Positions 13,877 through 22,821 of a DNA stretch of 64,000 bases are shown piece by piece (position 1 is the stretch's first letter; every line of letters begins with the position of its first letter). This stretch comes from Janthinobacterium sp. Its GTDB lineage: Bacteria > Pseudomonadota > Gammaproteobacteria > Burkholderiales > Burkholderiaceae_D. The notes below the pieces were generated by a model that saw nothing but the letters and a program-made list of their open reading frames with translations, was not told where the DNA came from and searched no databases. The stretch is taken from the NCBI RefSeq assembly GCF_009923995.1, contig NZ_RFSK01000033.1, forward strand, positions 1-64,000. Direction: 5' to 3'. The translations under genes were made by a program, and so were the position numbers.

Positions 13877-15823
13877 CTATGACTTGGGCGCAACAATCTT
13901 CTGTTTGAGCTGGAGGGCGGCGATGTAGCGGCTCCGGTAGGCGGGGTCTTCCGGCGTCAGCAAGGTCAGCCGGTCGCGCGCCCGCGTGGCGGCCACGTAG
14001 AAGCGGTTTTCCTCTTCCAGCGGGTCGGTCTTGCTGCGCGGGAATTCGTCGACGGCCAGGTAGGGCAAAATCACGTGGTTGTACTCCAGGCCCTTGATCT
14101 GGTCGATGCAGGCGATCACCAGTCTGGCCTTGCCGGTCGAGACCGTTACGGCCTCTTCCATCTCGCCCAGCCAGCCGGCAAAGCCGTCCAGCGCCACGCC
14201 CGCTTCGCTGCACACGCCGATGAAGCCGTGCAGGGAGCGGGCCACGACGCGCGCCTGTGCCGGGTCGACGTAGATGCGGCGCGCCGTCTGTTCCAGCTGC
14301 ATCAGGCCAAAGATGTGCTCCAGGGCGGCGCCCGCCGGCGCATCGGCCGGCAAGGCGCGCAGGTAGTCGACGGCCGCCAGGGTCAGGGCCGCCTTGGCCT
14401 GGTTGTGCGACTTGGCCAGCTGGTTGCTCAGGAAACCTTCCAGCAAGTCAGGGTAATTGGCCACGTCGGCCTTGGCTTGCTGCAATTCCGTGCGCGTAAA
14501 CGGGATTTCCGCGAAGGCCACCAGGGCTTCGAGGATCTCGCCCCGGCGGGGACCGCTCTTGATCGCGTGCAAATCCTTGCGGGCGATGGCGACCATGCCG
14601 CGCAGCATCAGCACTTCCTGGCTCAGCAGATAGCTGTTCATGTCCACCAGGCCATACGCGATGCCGCTCTGGAATAGCGCCGTTTCCACGCGGATGGCCT
14701 GGTCGCGGTCGCGCAGCAAGATGGCCGTCGTGCCCGCATGCGCGTGTTCCAGCGCCGCGATCAGTTGCGCGCTGCACGCTTGCGGCTGCGCATGGTCGTA
14801 CTGCAGCAGCTCGATGTGCGTGGCGCGCGCCAGGGCCGACACGCTGGCCTTGTTTTTCAGCACGCCGACGGCCTGCGCCAGCTGCGGGCCGTAACGGTAG
14901 GAGGCCGTCAGCGGCAAACGCTGCAAGGCGGGGAATTCCTGCTCGAAGCGCTGGCGCAGGAAGCGGTGGTCGGCGCCCGACCACGTGTAGATAACCTGAT
15001 CCTTGTCGCCGGCGCCGCAGAAAAAGGCGTTGCCGCGGCGGATCAGCATGGTCAGCAGGCGGAACGACGCTTCGTTCAAGTCGTGCAATTCATCGGCCAC
15101 GATGATCTGGAAGGCAGGCAGCTGCTGGCGCAGCGGTTCGTCGCCGTCGAGCATGCGCACGAGGTCGTAGGTGGCGTCGAACGGGGCGCGGAACTGGATG
15201 TCGCCCGTATCGGCGCCGCGCAAGCCTTCGTATTCGCGCAGCCACAGGTAATTCGTGCGCGACATGCCCAGCAGCTCCAGATTGTCTTCCAGGGAATTGC
15301 TCTCGAAGTCGGGATGCTGGAAGTCCATGCGCGCCTTGGTGCGCAGCTGCAGCTTCAGGAATTCGGCGATGGCGCCGTTCGTCGTATTGATTTCCAGAGG
15401 GTAACGGTCGGCGTATTTCTCGGCGACGACTTCCAGCGCTTCCCACGCCACGGGGCGCAGCTCTTCGTCGCTGCGCATGGCCGCCACCTGCGCCCGCTCC
15501 ATCTGTTGCAAGACCTTGGCGGCAAAGGCGTCGAAGGTGTCGATGGTCAGGCGCTTGACGACGCCCAGCGGCACGCCCACTTCCAGCAGGCGCTGGCGCA
15601 GGGCCACGCGGGCCGCTTCCGTGAACACGAGGGCCAGCATGCGTTCGGGCGCGCGGCCCCGGTGCAGGGCTTCGGCCAGGCGCAGGGCCAGGGTCGTCGT
15701 CTTGGCGGCGCCCGCATTGGCGTCGATGAGGACAACTTTCTTTTGCGCCGTCTGGATGGCGACCTGCTCCGGCGTGGGCGTGATGCGTTTGGGAAGGAAT
15801 TGCGGGGCGTTATCTATGCTCAA
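13877..15823 (-). CDS. divergent UvrD/Rep-family helicase
   Basis: The protein has 648 residues starting at a TTG (15823) with AGGA 6 bases upstream; no ATG occurs before the Walker motif, and longer frames run into the EgtB-like gene. It has the superfamily 1A layout: Walker A DANAGAAKTTT (K41), TIDTFDAFAAKVL (Ia/Ib region), IIVADELHDLNEASF (motif II), GAGDKDQVIYTWSGADH (III), LTASYRYGPQLA (IV), IDQIKGLEYNHV (V) and NRFYVAATRARDRL (VI). Two positions are unusual: Ala instead of Gly before the P-loop Lys, and DELHD instead of DEAQD. It is a stand-alone helicase, shorter than UvrD (~720 residues). The role is probably DNA repair or plasmid/phage control, but this is open. Confidence 0.87.
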   Translation of the reverse strand: MSIDNAPQFLPKRITPTPEQVAIQTAQKKVVLIDANAGAAKTTTLALRLAEALHRGRAPERMLALVFTEAARVALRQRLLEVGVPLGVVKRLTIDTFDAFAAKVLQQMERAQVAAMRSDEELRPVAWEALEVVAEKYADRYPLEINTTNGAIAEFLKLQLRTKARMDFQHPDFESNSLEDNLELLGMSRTNYLWLREYEGLRGADTGDIQFRAPFDATYDLVRMLDGDEPLRQQLPAFQIIVADELHDLNEASFRLLTMLIRRGNAFFCGAGDKDQVIYTWSGADHRFLRQRFEQEFPALQRLPLTASYRYGPQLAQAVGVLKNKASVSALARATHIELLQYDHAQPQACSAQLIAALEHAHAGTTAILLRDRDQAIRVETALFQSGIAYGLVDMNSYLLSQEVLMLRGMVAIARKDLHAIKSGPRRGEILEALVAFAEIPFTRTELQQAKADVANYPDLLEGFLSNQLAKSHNQAKAALTLAAVDYLRALPADAPAGAALEHIFGLMQLEQTARRIYVDPAQARVVARSLHGFIGVCSEAGVALDGFAGWLGEMEEAVTVSTGKARLVIACIDQIKGLEYNHVILPYLAVDEFPRSKTDPLEEENRFYVAATRARDRLTLLTPEDPAYRSRYIAALQLKQKIVAPKS

Positions 15824-15857
15824 AAGGAATCCTGAAATTATGACTGACTTGACAGCC

Positions 15858-17054
15858 TCACCAGGCGCAGGTGCGCAAGCCGGCAAAGATGTCGTTGCGC
15901 TCGGGCGCGTGGAAGGCGCGCAGGCGGGGCGAGCGCAGGCGCGGCGGCGTGGCGAACGCGGCGCCGCGCAGGGCCTGGTGCCGCATGAAATAGGGCGCCG
16001 AATATTCGCGCCAGGCGTCCACGGCAAAGCCCGGATACGGCTCGAACGGCGTCGCCGTCCACTCCCACACCTGGCCCCACTGGAAGCGCGGATGGCCGGA
16101 CAGCGCAGCATACTCCCATTCCGCCTCCGTCGCCAGGCGGCGCCCGGCCCAGGCGCAATAGGCTTGCGCTTCATACAGGTTGATGTGGCGCACGGCTTCG
16201 TTCGGCGGCAAGGTGGTGCGCTGGCCGAAGCGCATGGTGCGCCATTGCGTAGCCTCGCGCAGCCAGTACAGGGGCGACGAGCGCTCCTGCTGCATCAGCC
16301 AGGCGCTGCCGGCAGCGCTCCAGAACTGGCGGTTCTGGTAGCCGCCGTCGGCGACAAAGTCGGCAAACTGGGCGTTCGATACGGCGCAGGCATCGATGGC
16401 AAAGGGCGCCACGTAGCAGGCGTACGGCGGACATTCATTGTCGAAGGCAAAACCGGCGGCGCGGCGCGAACCCAGTTCGATGGTGCCACCCGGAAAGGCA
16501 ATGTCGCCCGCCCCTGCCGGCAAGGCGGGGCTGGCCGCCAGGGTTTCCGGCGCTTCCAGTCCCAGCCATTGCAAGCCGGCCAGCATTTCTTCGCCGCACA
16601 AGTCTTCATGGGCCAGCGCCAGCCGGTAGGGATACAGGGCGCTGTCGACACTGGCTTCGCGCGACAGCTTGTCCAGTACCCGGTCCAATACTTCATGGCA
16701 ATACGTCTTCACGGCGCCGGGACTGGGCAAGTCCAGCGTCCAGCGCGCGCGCTGTTCCACCATGTTGGCGTCGAACAGGTCGTCGCCGCGCGTCAGCAGG
16801 GAGTTATACACGGCGTCGGCCGGGTGGCTCGACGGGGCTTCGCGCAGGATGTACCACTCGGCAAACCAGGCGATGTGCGCCAGCTGCCACAGGGGCGGAT
16901 TGAGCTGCGCGTGGCGGGGCATGCGCTCCACCACGTCCAGCCCGGCGGACACATAACAATCGAACAGGGACAGGGTGGCCTGGCGCGCGGCCACCAGCGA
17001 CTGCGCCAGTTGCTGCGCGCCGGCGTGGCGAAAAGAAGCGTTGATTAAAGTCAT
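15858..17054 (-). CDS. EgtB/SenA-like sulfoxide (or selenoneine) synthase
   Basis: This 398-residue protein is of the EgtB family, non-heme iron enzymes that join a thiol (or selenosugar) to hercynine. An N-terminal DinB-like domain (LNPPLWQLAHIAWFAEWY, with H60) is followed by a formylglycine-generating-enzyme-like domain from about 190 (FPGGTIELGSR, FAIDACAVSNAQFADFV, RLATEAEWEYAAL, WGQVWEWTATPF, LRGAAFATPPRL). In EgtB the iron is held by one N-terminal His and an HX3H pair; here that pair reads H149-EDL-C153, so the last ligand position is Cys. Burkholderiales carry both EgtB and the selenoneine synthase SenA; I cannot separate them without alignment. No egtD, senB or senC neighbours are present. 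Confidence 0.83.
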   Translation of the reverse strand: MTLINASFRHAGAQQLAQSLVAARQATLSLFDCYVSAGLDVVERMPRHAQLNPPLWQLAHIAWFAEWYILREAPSSHPADAVYNSLLTRGDDLFDANMVEQRARWTLDLPSPGAVKTYCHEVLDRVLDKLSREASVDSALYPYRLALAHEDLCGEEMLAGLQWLGLEAPETLAASPALPAGAGDIAFPGGTIELGSRRAAGFAFDNECPPYACYVAPFAIDACAVSNAQFADFVADGGYQNRQFWSAAGSAWLMQQERSSPLYWLREATQWRTMRFGQRTTLPPNEAVRHINLYEAQAYCAWAGRRLATEAEWEYAALSGHPRFQWGQVWEWTATPFEPYPGFAVDAWREYSAPYFMRHQALRGAAFATPPRLRSPRLRAFHAPERNDIFAGLRTCAW

Positions 17055-17127
17055 GGCCTGATTGTAACGACTTTTGCCAACATTGCACCAGTCGCCGGGG
17101 AAACAGGGGACTGCGCCCCCGTTCCGC

Positions 17128-18444
17128 CTACTTGACCAGCAAGTCGCCCTGCAGCGGCGTGACGACGGACTTGGGCATGCTGACGATGAAGCTGCTGCCC
17201 TTGTCGGCGACGGACTGGATGGCCAACGTCCCGCCATGGCGCAGCAGCACGTGCTTGACGATGGCCAGGCCCAGGCCCGTGCCCTGGGTTTCGCGCGACC
17301 GGCTCTTGTCGACGCGGTAGAAACGTTCCGTCAGACGGGAGATATGTTCCTGGCTGATGCCGATGCCCGTGTCCTGCGCGATGAATTGCGGTCCGGCCGG
17401 GCCATCCTGCCAGCGCAGGGTGATGGTGCCGCCGGCCGGCGTATAGCGCACGGCGTTCGAGGCCAGGTTGCCGAAGGCGCTGTAGAGCTCGTCGTAACTG
17501 CCCAGCACGTCGGGACCGTTGCACTCCATCTTGATCTCGTGCTTGCCTGCCGACAAAGCCTTGGCGTCGCGCAAGACCTGCTGCATCAGCTTTTTGATGT
17601 CCACCGGTTCGGGGCGCAGGGGGTAGTCGACCGATTCCAGGCGCGACAGGGTCAGCATGTCCTCGATCAGGTGCTGCATGCGGTGGCCCTGCTCCGTCAT
17701 CAGCTTGAGGTGCGCGGCGCGCGTGGCGGCGTCCAGGTCCAGCTCGGCGGAAGCGATTTCCAGGAAGCCCACGATGACGGTGAGCGGCGTGCGCAGTTCG
17801 TGCGAGGCGTTGGCGATGAAGTCGCGGCGCATCATCTCGATGCGTTCCGTCTCCGTCACGTCGTGGGTGACGAGGATCTGGCGGCGGTTCTCGAAGGGGA
17901 TGATCTGCACGATCAGCTTGCGGTTGCGGAAGGTGATCGTCAGCGGCTGGTCGTAGCGGCCCAGGATGATGTAATCCATGAACTCGGGGCTGCGGATCAG
18001 GTTGGTGACGCGCATGCCCTTGTCGCGCTCGTGCGTGAGGCCCAGGTGCTTCTCGGCGGCGGGATTGCACCATTCGAGGAACAGCACGTCGTCCATGATG
18101 ACGACGCCGTCGGGCAGCAGGTGCATGGCCTGGCGGAAACGCGCCAGCCATTCCGTCAGCTCGGCCTGGTTTTTCTCGTCGTCGCGGCGCATGCGGTACA
18201 GGCGCGCGAAGATGCTGGTCCAGGCGCCCCAGCCGTCGGGCAGCTTGGCGCTTTGCGGATTGTCCAGCCAGTTGCTCAGCTGGAACAGGTAGGACAGCTG
18301 CACGAACACCATCATGGCCATCAGCACGAAGGCGATGCCCAGCGCATACGTGGCGCCAAACAGGTACCACACGATGGCCACGCCCAGCAGCGCCAGCACC
18401 ATGCGCAAGGCGGCCGGTACCCAGAACAGCAATTTCGGATTCAT
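17128..18444 (-). CDS. phoR: phosphate regulon sensor histidine kinase PhoR
   Basis: This is a 438-residue kinase. Two hydrophobic segments near the N-terminus (about 8-50) anchor it with almost no periplasmic loop, as in all PhoR. A PAS domain (about 95-200) follows, then HisKA with NASHELRTPLTVIVGFLE and HATPase with NLASNAVRYTP, DTGIGI and GTGLGLAIVKH. It lies 11 bases after phoB in the same direction and is the distal gene of the pst-pho cluster. PhoR senses phosphate through PstSCAB and PhoU and phosphorylates PhoB. Length and order are those of the family. Confidence 0.96.
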   Translation of the reverse strand: MNPKLLFWVPAALRMVLALLGVAIVWYLFGATYALGIAFVLMAMMVFVQLSYLFQLSNWLDNPQSAKLPDGWGAWTSIFARLYRMRRDDEKNQAELTEWLARFRQAMHLLPDGVVIMDDVLFLEWCNPAAEKHLGLTHERDKGMRVTNLIRSPEFMDYIILGRYDQPLTITFRNRKLIVQIIPFENRRQILVTHDVTETERIEMMRRDFIANASHELRTPLTVIVGFLEIASAELDLDAATRAAHLKLMTEQGHRMQHLIEDMLTLSRLESVDYPLRPEPVDIKKLMQQVLRDAKALSAGKHEIKMECNGPDVLGSYDELYSAFGNLASNAVRYTPAGGTITLRWQDGPAGPQFIAQDTGIGISQEHISRLTERFYRVDKSRSRETQGTGLGLAIVKHVLLRHGGTLAIQSVADKGSSFIVSMPKSVVTPLQGDLLVK

Positions 18445-18455
18445 AGAGTGAGGCT

Positions 18456-19145
18456 TTACTTTTCAGACAACATGTAGCCGACGCTGCGCACGGTCTTGAT
18501 CAGGCTTTCCGCCTCTTTCAAGGCTTTGCGCAAGCGCAATACGTGGACGTCGACCGTGCGTTCCTCGATCACCACATGGTCGCCCCACACCTTGTCGAGC
18601 AGCTGGCTGCGCGAAAACACGCGCTCCGGGTGGGCCAGCAGGAATTTCAGCAGCTTGTATTCGGCATGGCCGATATCGATCTTCTGTTCATCCATCATCA
18701 CGGTGCAGCTGACGGGATCCAGGGCCACGTTGCCGGCGCGCATGGGCGCCTGCGCGTGTTCCGGGCTCTTGCGTCGCAGCAAGGCCTTGGCGCGGGCCAG
18801 CAGCTCGCGCGGCGAGAACGGCTTGGTGACGTAGTCGTCGGCGCCGCTGTTCAGGCCGGCCAGCTTGTCTTCTTCCATGCTCTTGGCGGTGAGCATGATG
18901 ACGGGGATGGCGGCGAAATTGCGGTCGGCGCGGATGCGCGACAGCAGGCGCAGGCCCGTCTGGTCCGGCAGCATCCAGTCCAGCAGGATCAGATGCGGCG
19001 TGCGGTGCTGGATGAAGTCCCACGCATCGGCGACGTTTTGTACAGAACAGCAATTCCAGCCGGATTCGCGCAGCGAATAGGTCACCAGTTCAACGATGGC
19101 CGGCTCATCTTCAACAATCAATACCGTGGTTTTATCAGATGCCAT
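18456..19145 (-). CDS. phoB: phosphate regulon response regulator PhoB
   Basis: The product is a 229-residue OmpR-type regulator. The receiver has ED at 12-13, the phospho-acceptor Asp in LILLDWMLPDQTG, Thr in IMLTAKS and Lys in TKPFSPREL. The C-terminal winged helix has the family signature HAEYKLLKFLLAHPERVFSRSQLL and ERTVDVHVLRLRKAL. It binds Pho boxes; two such sites are present upstream of pstS and ppk in this window. It is preceded by phoU with a 5-base gap and followed by phoR, so the three are one transcription unit. Confidence 0.97.
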   Translation of the reverse strand: MASDKTTVLIVEDEPAIVELVTYSLRESGWNCCSVQNVADAWDFIQHRTPHLILLDWMLPDQTGLRLLSRIRADRNFAAIPVIMLTAKSMEEDKLAGLNSGADDYVTKPFSPRELLARAKALLRRKSPEHAQAPMRAGNVALDPVSCTVMMDEQKIDIGHAEYKLLKFLLAHPERVFSRSQLLDKVWGDHVVIEERTVDVHVLRLRKALKEAESLIKTVRSVGYMLSEK

Positions 19146-19150
19146 AAAGC

Positions 19151-19861
19151 TTACTCAGGGAGCTCCTCGGAAATGGCGGGAGCAGCCACCTTGGTGTGGC
19201 GGATGTCCTTGCCTTCAACCACGTAAATCACGTATTCGGCGATGTTTTTCGCATGGTCGCCGATCCGTTCGATGGCCTTGGCCACCCACAGGGTATCGAG
19301 CGCCGCCGAAATCGTGCGCGGGTCTTCCATCATAAAGGTAATCAGGTTGCGCATGATAGACCGAAACTCATGGTCGATGATGGCATCTTGTGCAATTAAT
19401 TGTAATGCCTGCTTGCCATCGTTGCGCGCGAACGCGTCCAGCGCGTCATGCAGCATGTCGGTGGCCGTGTTGGCGATGCCGCGCACCATTTCATAATGGT
19501 TGACGACGCCGTTGCCCCGCTTGTGCAGATTCTTCGCCACGCGGGCGATCTTCGTCGCCTCGTCGCCTACGCGCTCGAGGTCGGTAATCACCTTGATGGT
19601 GGCCATGATGGTGCGCAGATCGTTGGCGGCCGGCTGGCGGCGCACGATCAGGTGGCTGCAGGCGTCGTCCAGCGACACTTCCAGCTGGTTGACGACGTCG
19701 TCTTCGCGCATCACGCGGTCGGCGCGTTCCGGGTTGCCGATGCGAAAGCACGTCATCGCGTCGAGGAACTGGGTTTCAACGATGCCGCCCATCAGGAGCA
19801 CTTTCGAGCGGATCGCTTCGAGTTCGTTGTCGTATTGCTTGGATGAATGTTCGCCTATCAT
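19151..19861 (-). CDS. phoU: phosphate signalling protein PhoU
   Basis: The protein has 236 residues and consists of two repeated three-helix bundles. The metal-cluster motifs are visible as E(A)xxxxD patterns (RVGDEATKIARVA and RIGDHAKNIAEYV). PhoU links the PstSCAB transporter to PhoR and keeps the regulon off when phosphate is plentiful. It lies between pstB and phoB as in many betaproteobacteria. Start MIGEHSSKQYDNELEAI has GAGA upstream. Nothing is unusual. Confidence 0.96.
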   Translation of the reverse strand: MIGEHSSKQYDNELEAIRSKVLLMGGIVETQFLDAMTCFRIGNPERADRVMREDDVVNQLEVSLDDACSHLIVRRQPAANDLRTIMATIKVITDLERVGDEATKIARVAKNLHKRGNGVVNHYEMVRGIANTATDMLHDALDAFARNDGKQALQLIAQDAIIDHEFRSIMRNLITFMMEDPRTISAALDTLWVAKAIERIGDHAKNIAEYVIYVVEGKDIRHTKVAAPAISEELPE

Positions 19862-19905
19862 GCTGTCTCTCCGTATTCAGTTGTCTTGTGTATGCGCGGG
19901 GCGGA

Positions 19906-20700
19906 TCAGCCGAAGCGGCCCGTGATGTAATCCTGGGTTTCCTTGCGGGCAGGATTCATGAAGATCTGGTCCGTTTCGCCGAATTCCACCAGCTCGCCCA
20001 GGTACATATAGGCCGTGTAATCGGAGCAGCGTGCCGCCTGCTGCATATTGTGCGTGACGATGGCGATCGTGTAATCCTGTTTCAGTTCGCTGATCAGCTC
20101 TTCCACCTTCGACGTGGAGATGGGGTCCAGCGCCGAGGTCGGCTCGTCCAGCAGCAGGACGTCCGGCTTCACGGCCACGCCGCGCGCGATGCACAGGCGC
20201 TGCTGCTGGCCGCCCGACAGCGACAGGCCGCTCTTCGTCAGCTTGTCCTTGACTTCGCCCCACAGCGCGGCCTTTTTCAGGGCCCATTCGACGCGCTCGT
20301 CCATCTCGCCCTTCGACAGGTCTTCATACAGGCGCACGCCGAAGGCGATATTGTCGTAGACGGACATGGGGAACGGCGTCGGCTTCTGGAACACCATGCC
20401 GACCTTGGCGCGCAGCATGTTGACGTCCTGGTCGGCGTCGAGCACGTTGCGGCCGCGGTACAGGATGGAGCCTTCCGCGCGCTGGCCCGGGTACAGGTCG
20501 TACATGCGGTTCAGGGTGCGCAGCAGGGTTGATTTACCGCAACCGGACGGGCCGATGAAGGCCGTGACCTTCTTCTCGTGGATGTCCAGGTTGACGTTAT
20601 GCAAGCTTTGCGTTTTGCCGTAAAAAAAGTTCAGGCCCGAAATCTCGATGGTTTTTTTCTTTGGTGCCAGGTCTTGGGCTGGATTCATTTGCGTATTCAT
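19906..20700 (-). CDS. pstB: phosphate ABC transporter ATP-binding protein PstB
   Basis: The protein has 264 residues with a full ABC ATPase set. Walker A is GPSGCGKST, the Q-loop is [15 protein letters not shown] (the PTPFP signature is specific to PstB), the ABC signature is [13 protein letters not shown], and Walker B is [12 protein letters not shown]. The switch His is in [13 protein letters not shown]. It energises phosphate import by PstAC at the inner membrane. A second start at MNPAQD (5 residues in) is possible. It lies 27 bases after pstA. Confidence 0.97.
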   Translation of the reverse strand: MNTQMNPAQDLAPKKKTIEISGLNFFYGKTQSLHNVNLDIHEKKVTAFIGPSGCGKSTLLRTLNRMYDLYPGQRAEGSILYRGRNVLDADQDVNMLRAKVGMVFQKPTPFPMSVYDNIAFGVRLYEDLSKGEMDERVEWALKKAALWGEVKDKLTKSGLSLSGGQQQRLCIARGVAVKPDVLLLDEPTSALDPISTSKVEELISELKQDYTIAIVTHNMQQAARCSDYTAYMYLGELVEFGETDQIFMNPARKETQDYITGRFG

Positions 20701-20727
20701 ATGGGTTCGCTTCGCTCGGTATCTGTT

Positions 20728-21615
20728 TTAATGAGGGACTTTTTGGCTGAACACGGTGCGCGACAGGATATTCAAGGCCAGCACGCTGAAGGTGATCAGC
20801 AGTGCACCGCCCCAGGCCAGCGAGCGCCAGTTGTCGTACGGGCTCATCGCGAAGGAGGCGATGACGGACGGCAAGTTGGCCATCGGCGCATTCATGTTGA
20901 AGCTTTGGAACTGGTTATTCAGGGCCGTGAACAGCAGCGGAGCCGTTTCGCCGGCGATGCGGGCCAATGCCAGCAGTACGCCGGTGATGACGCCAGCCTT
21001 GACGGCGCGCAAGCGCACCAGGGTGGCCACCTTCCAGCGCGGCGCGCCCAGGGCAAACGCGGCTTCCAGCAGGCTGTTCGGCACCAGGCGCAGCATGTTG
21101 TCCGTCGTGCGCACCACCACGGGCACGGCGATCAGCGACAGGGCGATGGCGCCCGCATAGCCGGAAAAGTGCTTCACATGCGCCACGTACAGCGCGTACA
21201 CGAACAGGCCGATGACGATCGACGGGGCCGACAGCATGATGTCGGTGACGAAGCGCGTCACTTGCGCCAGCTTGTTTTCTTCGCCGTATTCGGCCAGGTA
21301 GATGCCGGCGAGGATGCCGATCGGGGTGCTCACCAGCGTGGCCAGGCCCACCATCAGGGCGCTGCCGACGATGGCATTGATCAGGCCGCCGCCTTCGCTG
21401 CCGGGGGCCGGCGTCGTTTGCGTGAACAGGTCGATCGACAGCGCGCCAAAGCCCTTGATCACGAGGGTGAACAGGATCCACACGAGCACGGCCAGGCCCA
21501 GGGCCATGGCGGCCACCGACAGGGCGATGCCGACGCGGTGCATCAGCAGGCGCTTGCGGTAGACCGGGTTCATGGCCGGCTTGGCCGGAACGTCGAGAGT
21601 GCTTACTTGGCTCAT
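20728..21615 (-). CDS. pstA: phosphate ABC transporter permease PstA
   Basis: This 295-residue inner-membrane permease has about six transmembrane helices. The coupling-helix EAA-type loop reads [21 protein letters not shown]. It forms the channel with PstC. The ATG overlaps the pstC stop by 4 bases (ATGA), which fits equimolar synthesis of the two permeases. The N-terminus ([17 protein letters not shown]) is a short hydrophilic tail before the first helix. Confidence 0.96.
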   Translation of the reverse strand: MSQVSTLDVPAKPAMNPVYRKRLLMHRVGIALSVAAMALGLAVLVWILFTLVIKGFGALSIDLFTQTTPAPGSEGGGLINAIVGSALMVGLATLVSTPIGILAGIYLAEYGEENKLAQVTRFVTDIMLSAPSIVIGLFVYALYVAHVKHFSGYAGAIALSLIAVPVVVRTTDNMLRLVPNSLLEAAFALGAPRWKVATLVRLRAVKAGVITGVLLALARIAGETAPLLFTALNNQFQSFNMNAPMANLPSVIASFAMSPYDNWRSLAWGGALLITFSVLALNILSRTVFSQKVPH

Positions 21616-22631
21616 TTCGTGCCTTCCTTGCGGGACATGCCAGCCAGCATCAGCTTGGCGGCGGATAAGACGATAAAGGTGATGACAAACAGGATCAGTG
21701 CCAGCGAGAACAGCGAGGACACGTGCAGCGCCGATTGCGCTTCGCCGAATTCATTCGCCAGCAGGGAGGTGATGCTGTTGCCGGCGGCGAACAGCGACCA
21801 CGACAGCTTGTTCGCGTTGCCGATGACGAAGGTCACGGCCATGGTCTCGCCCAGCGCGCGGCCCAGGCCCAGCATGACGCCGCCGACGACGCCGGTCTTG
21901 GTGTATGGCAAGACGATCTTGCGCACCACTTCCCAGCGCGTGCAGCCCAGGCCGTATGCGGATTCCTTCAGCACGGCAGGCACGATTTCGAACACGTCGC
22001 GCATCACGGAAGCGATGAAGGGGATGATCATGATGGCCAGCACCAGGCCGGCCGTCAGCAGGCCGATGCCCATCATGGGGCCGCTGAACAGCTGGCCGAT
22101 GAGGGGCAGGTTGCCCAGGGTGGCTTTCAGCAGGGGCTGGACGTGGTCGGCAAACAGGGGCGCGAAGACGAACAGGCCCCAGATGCCGTAGATGATCGAT
22201 GGCACGCCGGCCAGCAGCTCGACGGCCGTGCCCAGCGGGCGACGCAGCCAGGCCGGGCAGATTTCCGTGAGGAACAGGGCGATGCCGAAGCTGACGGGAA
22301 AGGCGATCAGCAGGGCGATCACCGACGTCACCAGGGTGCCGATGATGGGGATCAGGGCGCCGTACTGGTCATTGACGGGGTCCCATTCGGCCGACACGAT
22401 GAAATGCAGGCCGAAGTTGCGGAAGGCCGGTATCGATTCCATGATCAGCGAAATGATGATGCCGACCAGCACGACCAGCACCGACATGGCGAACAGCATC
22501 GTCACCTTGTGGAACAGGAAGTCCTGGATGCGCTGCTTGCGCATGGTGGAAAGCATCTGTGCGTGACTGATGGAATCGGTCATGTTGCCGCCTGGCATGG
22601 GGATCGTGGAAGAGGTAGATTGTGCGCTCAT
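21612..22631 (-). CDS. pstC: phosphate ABC transporter permease PstC
   Basis: The protein has 339 residues from the ATG at 22631 ([15 protein letters not shown]) or 323 residues from the ATG at 22583 ([11 protein letters not shown]). The second has an AGGCGG at good spacing and gives a length closer to E. coli PstC (319). Six membrane segments are visible, and the coupling loop is [22 protein letters not shown]. The frame runs open to 22790 through the hairpin region, but those codons are unlikely to be translated. It is separated from pstS by two hairpins, which may set the higher expression of the binding protein. Confidence 0.94.
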   Translation of the reverse strand: MSAQSTSSTIPMPGGNMTDSISHAQMLSTMRKQRIQDFLFHKVTMLFAMSVLVVLVGIIISLIMESIPAFRNFGLHFIVSAEWDPVNDQYGALIPIIGTLVTSVIALLIAFPVSFGIALFLTEICPAWLRRPLGTAVELLAGVPSIIYGIWGLFVFAPLFADHVQPLLKATLGNLPLIGQLFSGPMMGIGLLTAGLVLAIMIIPFIASVMRDVFEIVPAVLKESAYGLGCTRWEVVRKIVLPYTKTGVVGGVMLGLGRALGETMAVTFVIGNANKLSWSLFAAGNSITSLLANEFGEAQSALHVSSLFSLALILFVITFIVLSAAKLMLAGMSRKEGTK

Positions 22632-22714
22632 AGTGTGCCAGATGTGGGTGGTACTGCCGGTATTACTGCTTGCAGGTACTGCTGTTGTGAACTCTTGTTT
22701 TATTATTACTTCTT

Positions 22715-22756
22715 TAGCCAGGACCGTCTGCAAGGGCTTGCGGGCGGTCCTGGCTA
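22715..22756 (-). promoter_or_regulatory. intra-operon hairpin between pstS and pstC
   Basis: A 12-bp perfect stem (TAGCCAGGACCG with CGGTCCTGGCTA) lies downstream of pstS. No T run follows on the minus strand, so it is more likely an RNA-stabilising or partial-termination hairpin that favours pstS mRNA than a full terminator. A second hairpin sits at 22765-22786. Confidence 0.6.
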
Positions 22757-22764
22757 ACTCCCTG

Positions 22765-22786
22765 CCCCGCCGTGCTGCTGGCGGGG
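22765..22786 (-). promoter_or_regulatory. second hairpin after pstS
   Basis: A GC-only 7-bp stem (CCCCGCC with GGCGGGG) with an 8-base loop lies 36 bases after the pstS stop. Together with the hairpin at 22715 it probably protects the 3' end of a pstS transcript. Confidence 0.5.
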
Positions 22787-22821
22787 ACAAGGATCAGTAC
22801 TTATCTGGTCAAGCTATCGAA

